From CAZXYF01 sp964644705 (GTDB taxonomy: Bacteria > Planctomycetota > Brocadiia > SM23-32): a stretch of 26,311 nt of DNA. Location of the stretch: assembly GCA_964644705.1 (NCBI GenBank), contig CAZXYF010000020.1, forward strand, positions 1 to 26,311. Reading direction: 5' to 3'. Under the pieces are notes generated by a model that made no database searches, had not been told where the DNA came from, and saw only the letters and a list, made by a program, of their open reading frames with translations. Within the stretch, counting starts at the first letter, position 1. Every line of letters begins with the position of its first letter. The position numbers and the translations under genes were made by a program. Of this stretch, positions 8,083 to 13,880 are shown piece after piece.

Positions 8083-9042
8083 TCAGGTGAATAAATCCGG
8101 CTGGGTTGTGATCGGAGGTGCAGTATAATCCTCGACCAGGTGGTGAAATTCCTCGGGATTGGGCATGTGGTCGGCAGAAAGGGCTACGGCACCGTTGTTG
8201 ACGAAATAGGCCTGGCCCCGTCGCCGATCCTTTTTCGTGCTTCCATTGACGATGAAGAGGGGCTTTTGCATGCGCAGGGCAGTGCGACAGCTGCGCCAGG
8301 TCCCGCCTTCATCCCGCGGTTCGAATCCCACAACGGCATCGCTCAGTGCCACGATGGTATGATTCCGTTGTAGAGCATTACGCGTTCTCCAGGGATCCTG
8401 CGGCGGGAACTGCCCCAGTACGCACCACTGGTCAGGAGATAATTGACCGCGGTCAATGTTTCGCCATCGGTGTTTTGTCACGCCTGTTGGGGGCACGACG
8501 ACTGTTTTGCCCGTCTTCAAGGCGCCCTGATGTCCCGCAGTATCAATTCCCCGCGCGCCGCCGCTCACGACAGTAACGCCATCACGTGCCTGGGAAACTC
8601 CCAGCTGATAGGCCGCCCGGCGAGTTGCGTCACTCGGGCGGCGAGAACCAACGATAGCTACGGTGCGCTCCGAGATAACGGAAATGTCCCCCGCAATGAA
8701 TAGGACTGGCGGAGCGGTTTCCCCCAGGTGCTCGATAAGCGAACGAGGATAATGCTGATCCGAGCGGAAAATAGGGTATGTGTCTGTTTTACGGAGGAGG
8801 TTGATTACATCTCGCGCAATCTGGAGGGGGTACTGAACGTTCGCTACGCGCTGTGCCTGAGCCTGAGACAGGTCAGAGCGTGCGTAAAGTTCTCCCTCGT
8901 CCAGGTTGGTAAGATGTTTCAGAGATGTATCAGTTTTTCGTTCCGCTCTGGTCAGAGCGTTTATGGTGGCTGGCCCGATATCCGATTGAGCAGCGAGAGC
9001 AATGAGACAGAGCTCCCGCACGGAGTAATTGCGGCTTAGCAT
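8083..9042 (-). CDS. dprA: Divergent DprA/Smf-family DNA-processing protein
   Basis: DprA binds single-stranded DNA and loads RecA during natural transformation. This 319-residue protein has a helical N-terminus (residues 1-95), then a Rossmann-like DprA core: VAIVGSRRPSDATRR, VTVVSGGARGIDTAGHQGAL, and NHTIVALSDAVVGFEP. The latter part diverges from typical members: the common GSL-ITA turn is GGTWRSCRTALRMQKPLF here. It lacks the C-terminal winged-helix found in some DprA proteins. An AGGGGGCG ribosome site precedes ATG 9042, and only 13 bases separate it from the MglA-like gene upstream, so they form an operon. Membership in the DprA family is well supported. A role in transformation is inference, since no other competence gene is in view. 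Confidence 0.85.
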   Translation of the reverse strand: MLSRNYSVRELCLIALAAQSDIGPATINALTRAERKTDTSLKHLTNLDEGELYARSDLSQAQAQRVANVQYPLQIARDVINLLRKTDTYPIFRSDQHYPRSLIEHLGETAPPVLFIAGDISVISERTVAIVGSRRPSDATRRAAYQLGVSQARDGVTVVSGGARGIDTAGHQGALKTGKTVVVPPTGVTKHRWRNIDRGQLSPDQWCVLGQFPPQDPWRTRNALQRNHTIVALSDAVVGFEPRDEGGTWRSCRTALRMQKPLFIVNGSTKKDRRRGQAYFVNNGAVALSADHMPNPEEFHHLVEDYTAPPITTQPDLFT

Positions 9043-9055
9043 GATTATTCGCCCC

Positions 9056-9643
9056 CTAAAGCCTTCTTTCTATGTCTTCACGAACTTTCCTGACAATTGC
9101 CTTCATAGTTTCCATCACTCCCCGTCCCTCGTTGGCCGCCGCCTCAAATTCCAGTACCCCGTACGAATTGAGGCGACTTCGCAGTTCGGTAACCCGGGCG
9201 ACGTTGGAACGATCTCGTTGATTATACTGGATCACGTGGGGCACATCTTCCAGTCGAATGTCAAAAGTCTGCAGGTTTTCCCGGAGATTCTCAAGTGAAT
9301 CAAGGTTGGCAATAAGCCGGGCCTGGCGGGAGTCGGCCACAAACGCCACGCCGTCCACCCCTTTAAGAGCCTTACGTCGGGCATGATTCAAAGAGGCTTT
9401 ACCGGGTACCGTGCAGAGATTGTAGATCATTTTGAAGTCGCGTAATGATCCAAGTTGGACGGGGAGAACTTCGATGCCCTGTTCACCTGCTCCCTTGACG
9501 TCCAAAGTCAGCATGCGGCCCTTCTTCGCCGGATCGATGTGATCACGAATATACTCTAAGTTGGTAGTTTTTCCTGACATACCCGGGCCATAGTAAACTA
9601 TTTTGGCTCGTATGCGCCGCTTTTTAATATCTACTTTTGGCAT
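9056..9643 (-). CDS. MglA-like small Ras-family GTPase with altered nucleotide-site motifs
   Basis: This 195-residue protein closely follows bacterial MglA, the small GTPase that controls polarity and motility. IRAKIVYYGPGMSGKTTNLE carries the P-loop (residues 19-27), LKGVDGVAFVADS the strand after switch 2, and SLENLRENL the next helix. Two key positions differ. The usual TVPGQ, whose Gln is catalytic in MglA, is TVPGK with K82. The guanine-specificity motif NKxD is NQRD (141-144). Both read cleanly from the DNA. They predict slow hydrolysis or weak nucleotide affinity. No mglB-like Roadblock gene is adjacent; the gene is paired instead with dprA. The family is secure, but the process it controls is unknown. 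Confidence 0.87.
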   Translation of the reverse strand: MPKVDIKKRRIRAKIVYYGPGMSGKTTNLEYIRDHIDPAKKGRMLTLDVKGAGEQGIEVLPVQLGSLRDFKMIYNLCTVPGKASLNHARRKALKGVDGVAFVADSRQARLIANLDSLENLRENLQTFDIRLEDVPHVIQYNQRDRSNVARVTELRSRLNSYGVLEFEAAANEGRGVMETMKAIVRKVREDIERRL

Positions 9644-10064
9644 GGGCTGTGCTGGGTCCGCAGGGTCCTCAACGACCTGTCGCGAGAATGCTGGAATCTA
9701 CCGATAAGCAGTTGAGTATGGTAGGTTTATTGCGCGAATTTGGCAAATGATGGGGGGCGACAAGCGGTCGTGGGGAAGGGCGCGGAGGAGGCATCGAAAG
9801 TGCAGAAAGGAAGATGTCAGTTCGAATGGGGACACCTCCCGCGAAGCGTTCTGCGCGGAGACTGCTTGTAGAATAATTCACCTTTAAGGTGTGTGAAATG
9901 TTCGGGGGCCAGGTCTATCAGCCGTTTCATACGGAGCACGATTTCGGTGAAGTAGATCGGTCCGTATTCTTCTCCTGACGGGGCCAAACGTGCCTGTACG
10001 CCCTTGTTTCTGTGCTCTGGCTTCTGGCGGCATAACAGTGGACAGAGAACCCATGACCCATCGT
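9644..10064. other. Gap between alr and the MglA-like gene
   Basis: This 421-base gap on the minus-strand side holds one protein-like short reading frame at 9817-9987, listed separately. From 9644 to 9816 I see no gene, hairpin terminator or clear promoter. The MglA-like start at 9643 has no strong ribosome site. A CACCTTTAAGGTG palindrome lies at about 9880-9892. Confidence 0.5.
9817..9987 (-). CDS. Possible short hypothetical protein downstream of alr
   Basis: A minus-strand frame ending at a TGA at 9817-9819 reads like real protein: GEEYGPIYFTEIVLRMKRLI, then DLAPEHFTHLKGELFYKQ. A TTG at 9987 would give 56 residues and an ATG at 9930 would give 37. The frame stays open upstream through the end of alr with no ATG, and there includes WVLCPLLCRQ. 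It could be a small gene with a non-ATG start, or the remnant of a longer gene broken by a frameshift near the alr end. The protein family is not recognised and the gene may be spurious. Confidence 0.3.
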   Translation of the reverse strand: MAPSGEEYGPIYFTEIVLRMKRLIDLAPEHFTHLKGELFYKQSPRRTLRGRCPHSN

Positions 10065-11297
10065 TCAGGCGGCACCTCGTTGATGCGCGCTGGTGTTGGC
10101 GGTGGGGGTGGACTGTGTCGCACGGAAAATCTGGTCGAGCACTTCGGGGGGGACAAGAGATCGCATGGGGGTCTCGCCCATCATCTGTCCGTGGAATGTG
10201 TAGCGGCGTCGGACGCGACTCCCGACGGAACAGGTGAGTTCGTACGGTATGCGGCCGACCCGCCGCGCCATTTCTTCTATGGTTATGGCGTTATCTTTCT
10301 GCTCACCGTAGATCACAACATCATCTCCGGCCTCTGCGTCGGGGATGTCGGACACATCAGCAAGAGACTGGTCCATGCACACACGGCCCACAACGGGGGC
10401 GCGCCGTCCGCGCACCAGCATTTCGCCGGTGTTACTGTACTGTCGAATATAGCCATCGTGGTATCCAACCGGCATCGTGGCAATGATGGATTCCTTGTTG
10501 GTGCGGAAGGTGTGACCATAACCGAGAGGCGTGTCGGCGGGCACCTTTTTACAAAATGATATTTCCGTGTGCAGGGATAGAGCAGGTTTCAGGTCAATGA
10601 CGGGGTTTTGCAGGGCGGGAGGACGCATTCCGTAAAGGATGAGTCCGGGGCGGACGCAGTCAAGATACGCCTCCGGCATAGTGAGTGTCGCGGTGCTGTT
10701 TGCCACGTGCAGCATGGGCAGTTCAAACCCGGCGTTGTGCAGCGTTCGCGTAACCCCACGGAAGAGATTCATCTGCTCGTGGGTTATGTCTCGATCTTCA
10801 GAACAGGCGAAGTGGGTAAACATGCCGGTAATGTCGAGGCCGGGCATGCTGGCAATACGCGCTACAGTTTCAGGCGCCTGTTCGTGCGGTATCCCAACGC
10901 GACGCATTCCCGTATCAATATTGATGTGGGCCCGGGCAAGTGTATTACGTTTTATTGCCTCATCAGAGAGATGACGCGCAAAACTTTCATCGCAGATGCA
11001 GGCTGTCAGGTCGTTATCCAGCAGGCTGGTCACATCGGCGGGGGGCACGGCGGTGAGCAGGACGATAGGTTTTTGTATGCCGGCATCGCGCAATTCAACG
11101 CCTTCTTCCGTCATCGCTACCGCGAACATATCGATACCAGCACTGCTCATAGCCCTTGCGACGGCCGGAGCCCCGTGACCATAGCCATCTGCTTTCACAG
11201 CAGCACAAATTTTTCGATCCCCGACGAGATTGCTGACGGCGTGACAGTTGTGAATGATGGCATCAAGATTTATAGAGGCGTATGTCGGTCTGGCCAT
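10065..11297 (-). CDS. alr: Alanine racemase (PLP-dependent)
   Basis: Alr interconverts L- and D-alanine, supplying D-alanine for peptidoglycan. The 410-residue protein starts ARPTYASINLDAIIHNC and has the PLP-lysine motif AAVKADGYGHG near residue 37. Further family signatures are DIDTGMRRVGI-like INIDTGMRRVG, HVANSTATL, DCVRPGLILYGM, PLGYGHTF with the second catalytic tyrosine region, and GRVCMDQSLADVS. The usual C-terminus ends near ELTCSVGSRVRRRYTF; here about 40 extra residues follow, rich in Pro, Thr and Ser, with no recognised domain. ATG 11297 is preferred over TTG 11303 because it starts directly at MARPT. A promoter is proposed at 11346-11375. Confidence 0.95.
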   Translation of the reverse strand: MARPTYASINLDAIIHNCHAVSNLVGDRKICAAVKADGYGHGAPAVARAMSSAGIDMFAVAMTEEGVELRDAGIQKPIVLLTAVPPADVTSLLDNDLTACICDESFARHLSDEAIKRNTLARAHINIDTGMRRVGIPHEQAPETVARIASMPGLDITGMFTHFACSEDRDITHEQMNLFRGVTRTLHNAGFELPMLHVANSTATLTMPEAYLDCVRPGLILYGMRPPALQNPVIDLKPALSLHTEISFCKKVPADTPLGYGHTFRTNKESIIATMPVGYHDGYIRQYSNTGEMLVRGRRAPVVGRVCMDQSLADVSDIPDAEAGDDVVIYGEQKDNAITIEEMARRVGRIPYELTCSVGSRVRRRYTFHGQMMGETPMRSLVPPEVLDQIFRATQSTPTANTSAHQRGAA

Positions 11298-11882
11298 TTT
11301 CAACCCCGATAATAAGGTTCGCTAAAAGCTGCATAACTCAACGTGATTTTAGAACGGAGGGTTTGCCCGTTTCAAAACGTTTTCGCCAAACGTGTGATAG
11401 AGGGTTGTGGGCGGGAGCAGGCGCGGTAATGTGCCGTGGAAAAATTGGTCGGGGATTGGGGGAAATGGCGCTTGAGAAGGTGACTGTTGTAAAGAACAAC
11501 TCGCGTTATGTTCTCGCATCAATCCGACAGAGGAAGGGGGAAGAGTGGTGGACGAAATCTGTTCGCAGGCGACCGCGGAGATCATTATCCCGGTGGGGAT
11601 TCGGGGTCCGCGGGCTGGCTGATGTAATCATGGACGGTTCAGTTGGTGTGCATACTGTGTGGCCAGACGGTACAATACTGCATGTTCATTAGATGATGGG
11701 CAAAGCCGTATTTCTGCGCCGGGCCGGACGCCGGGGTGGAAACATTTCTGCATAATGCGTGGCAGACGAGCTCTCACGGGACCGAACTGTCGGATACCCC
11801 CGAACGGGGACACGCAGGGAAATTGTACTGTAAAGTTTGGTAACGGGCATCAGCCAGACGGAGATGAAAGGCAGGTTGAACA
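11298..11882. other. Divergent intergenic region between alr and the ferritin-like gene
   Basis: This 585-base region separates minus-strand alr from the plus-strand half-ferritin/ptsI pair. The alr promoter is at its left side. A 10-nt palindrome AAAACGTTTT lies at 11374-11383, overlapping the edge of the alr -35 element and so placed to act as an operator. A plus-strand open frame at 11465-11692 (75 codons) has an arginine-rich, low-quality translation and is not called. No promoter for the rightward genes was identified. Confidence 0.5.
11346..11375 (-). promoter_or_regulatory. Probable alr sigma70-type promoter
   Basis: On the minus strand TTGAAA (11370-11375) and TAAAAT (11346-11351) are separated by 18 bases, each matching five of six consensus positions. 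Transcription would begin near 11338, giving a leader of about 40 bases before the alr ATG at 11297. Confidence 0.55.
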
Positions 11883-12077
11883 ATGAAAAAAGTGGAAATG
11901 TTGCAGGATGCACTGGAACACGAGGAAAACGCTGTGCAACTGTACCGGAAGTATGCGCGCGAGACGGATGATGAACGGGTTCGGGAAATGTTCGAGCAGT
12001 TTGCGATGAATGAAAGCTGGCACGCGGCGGCCCTGAGAAACAAGATCGATGAAGAAAAGGGGGATGAGACACAATGA
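11883..12077 (+). CDS. 64-residue half-ferritin/rubrerythrin-like protein
   Basis: This 64-residue protein resembles one half of a ferritin-like four-helix bundle. Helix 1 has HEENAVQLYRKYA, with a glutamate at E14/E15 and tyrosine Y21 in the rubrerythrin spacing. Helix 2 has MFEQFAMNESWHAAALRNKI, with the ExxH pair E44 and H47. Full rubrerythrin-like proteins carry two such helix pairs, so this one would need to dimerise to build a diiron site, as encapsulated ferritins do. It lies directly before ptsI and its last codons overlap the ptsI start by four bases (12074-12077), implying translational coupling. AGGCAGG lies upstream of the ATG. The helix pattern is visible; metal binding and any link to Enzyme I are inference. 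Confidence 0.72.
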   Translation: MKKVEMLQDALEHEENAVQLYRKYARETDDERVREMFEQFAMNESWHAAALRNKIDEEKGDETQ

Positions 12078-13831
12078 CAGAGCAGGATGAGCATCAGACA
12101 TTCAACGGCGTATCCGTGGCCGAGGGATATGCGGTGGGAACGGCGCGCATGGTTGACGTGGCTCATTTCCCGTCGAAAGTTCCTCATCACACCGTTCCTG
12201 ACGAGGATGTACAGCGTGAAATCACTCGCCTGAGGAATGCGTGTGCCGAGGCACGTAAAGAGCTGGAGGGATTGGCAGATAAAGTGGCGGAGGAGGTGAG
12301 TCACCGGGAGGCCGATATGATTCGCCCCCAGGCGGCAATGGCTGAGGATCCAACTTTTATCGCCGAAGCCGAGGAACTGATCACTGAGGAGAATGTTAAC
12401 GCTGAAGCCGCTGTGGCAGAGGTGATGGACCGGTTTGAAAACATCATGGATTCGTTGGATGACGAATACCTGAAGGAGCGAAGTACCGATGTCCGTGATG
12501 CCGGACGGAGGATACTGTCCAATTTATTATTTGTAGAGGGCGAATTAACTCCGGAACTGAATGAGCCCTGCATAGTAATATCGAGTCACCTGATTCCATC
12601 CCTGACGGTCCATCTTGATCGAGAGAATATCCTCGGCTTTGCCACCGAACGAGGTGGCTATACCTCCCACGCGGCGATACTGGCCCGCTCCCTGGGAATA
12701 CCGGCTGTGACCGGGTTGGATGGGCTGACTGATGAAGTGGTGGGCGGAGAACAGATCGTGGTGGATGGGCAGACCGGAACAATCATCGTCAATCCCACAT
12801 CGGAAGAACTCTCCAACTACGAGCGTAAAGCGGAGCAATATCGGATCCAGAGACGCAAAATGGAGTCGGAAGCGGCGCGTCCGGGCATTACGGAAGATGG
12901 CGAAACGGTGAAAATCCGGGGCAATATCGGACGTCCAGCGGATCTTAGCGTTGCTCTGGAACATGATGTTGAGGGTGTCGGACTCTACCGGACCGAGTTC
13001 AATTATCTCAGTCGGTCAACACTGCCGTCCGCGGATGAAGTTGCAAAGGAGTACGGGCGCACTGCGCGGGCGTTTGGTGAACAGGGGGTTACGATACGGA
13101 TACTGGATATTGGGGGAGACAAATATCCGCCATCAATTCCTCTGGCCCACGAGGAAAATCCCTTTTTAGGATTACGGGGATTGCGCCTCATGCTGGAACA
13201 TAAAGAACATCTAATGCTTCCACAATTGCGGGCTATTTTACGCGCGAGTCAGGAGGGAAAGGTCTCGGTATTGTACCCAATGGTCACCAGTTACGGGGAA
13301 CTGGAAGAGGCACGCGAGGTTTTTGATACGGCCTTGGAACAGGTGCAGGCGGAGGGGTATGACGTGCGCGACGACGTAGAACAGGGCATCATGATCGAGG
13401 TACCTTCCTGCATACCGATTCTGCCTGAGCTCTTTGAGCTGTGTGATTTTGCTACCATCGGAACAAACGACCTGGTCCAGTACAGCATTGCCGCGGATCG
13501 TAATTCGGAGCGAATGGTGGAATATTACGACCCGTATTATCCGTCGATCGTGCGGATGTTGAAGGAAATATTTGAATATGCACGGGACGCGGAGACGCCG
13601 ATAAGTATTTGTGGTGAAACCGCCAGTGATTTGAACTATCTGCCTGTGGCGATAGGAATTGGTTACCGGCGGTTCAGCGCTAATGTGCAGGTTGTTCCGC
13701 AGATTCGACATCTGATACGGAACCTGAGTGTTGATGATTGTGAGGACCTGTCTGAGACGGTTCTCGGTGCCCGAAAGCGCGAAACGGTGCATGAACTCGT
13801 CGAAGATTTCCGGGATCAACAGGTCGGATGA
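12074..13831 (+). CDS. ptsI: PTS Enzyme I (phosphoenolpyruvate-protein phosphotransferase)
   Basis: Enzyme I takes phosphate from phosphoenolpyruvate and passes it to HPr, the first step of the phosphotransferase system. The 585-residue protein is full length. The phosphohistidine motif GGYTSHAAILARSLGIPAV places the active His at 199. VGLYRTEF, LDIGGDK and ENPFLGLRGLRLML form the PEP-binding barrel, GTNDLVQYSIAADRN follows, and the catalytic cysteine is in ISICGETASD. In the HPr-binding helical part, EADMIRPQAAMAEDPTF has Gln86 where many Enzyme I proteins have His (as in EGHIMLLEDEEL of E. coli). No HPr or EII gene is in the window, so the system may be regulatory or its partners may lie elsewhere. 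The start overlaps the upstream ferritin-like gene. Confidence 0.93.
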   Translation: MTEQDEHQTFNGVSVAEGYAVGTARMVDVAHFPSKVPHHTVPDEDVQREITRLRNACAEARKELEGLADKVAEEVSHREADMIRPQAAMAEDPTFIAEAEELITEENVNAEAAVAEVMDRFENIMDSLDDEYLKERSTDVRDAGRRILSNLLFVEGELTPELNEPCIVISSHLIPSLTVHLDRENILGFATERGGYTSHAAILARSLGIPAVTGLDGLTDEVVGGEQIVVDGQTGTIIVNPTSEELSNYERKAEQYRIQRRKMESEAARPGITEDGETVKIRGNIGRPADLSVALEHDVEGVGLYRTEFNYLSRSTLPSADEVAKEYGRTARAFGEQGVTIRILDIGGDKYPPSIPLAHEENPFLGLRGLRLMLEHKEHLMLPQLRAILRASQEGKVSVLYPMVTSYGELEEAREVFDTALEQVQAEGYDVRDDVEQGIMIEVPSCIPILPELFELCDFATIGTNDLVQYSIAADRNSERMVEYYDPYYPSIVRMLKEIFEYARDAETPISICGETASDLNYLPVAIGIGYRRFSANVQVVPQIRHLIRNLSVDDCEDLSETVLGARKRETVHELVEDFRDQQVG

Positions 13832-13880
13832 AAGGGAGAGGGCAAACAGATAAATACAGATTCTTCGTTGGAGCTCATCA

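Noticed and set aside
9398..9400. The Lys at TVPGK of the MglA-like protein as a reading error
   Set aside because: The surrounding frame is uninterrupted and the codon reads AAA clearly; a single-base sequencing error cannot be excluded but is not indicated.
9669..9881. 70-codon minus-strand frame upstream of the MglA-like gene
   Set aside because: Proline-rich composition without structure, and it overlaps in another frame the more protein-like segment at 9817-9987.
9990..11312. Several long plus-strand frames opposite alr
   Set aside because: They are antisense to a full-length, well-conserved alanine racemase and have no recognisable domains.
11282..11692. Open frame of about 136 codons between alr and the ferritin-like gene
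   Set aside because: The translation is arginine-rich with no domain, overlaps the alr start and promoter, and lacks a convincing ribosome site except for an internal ATG at 11465.
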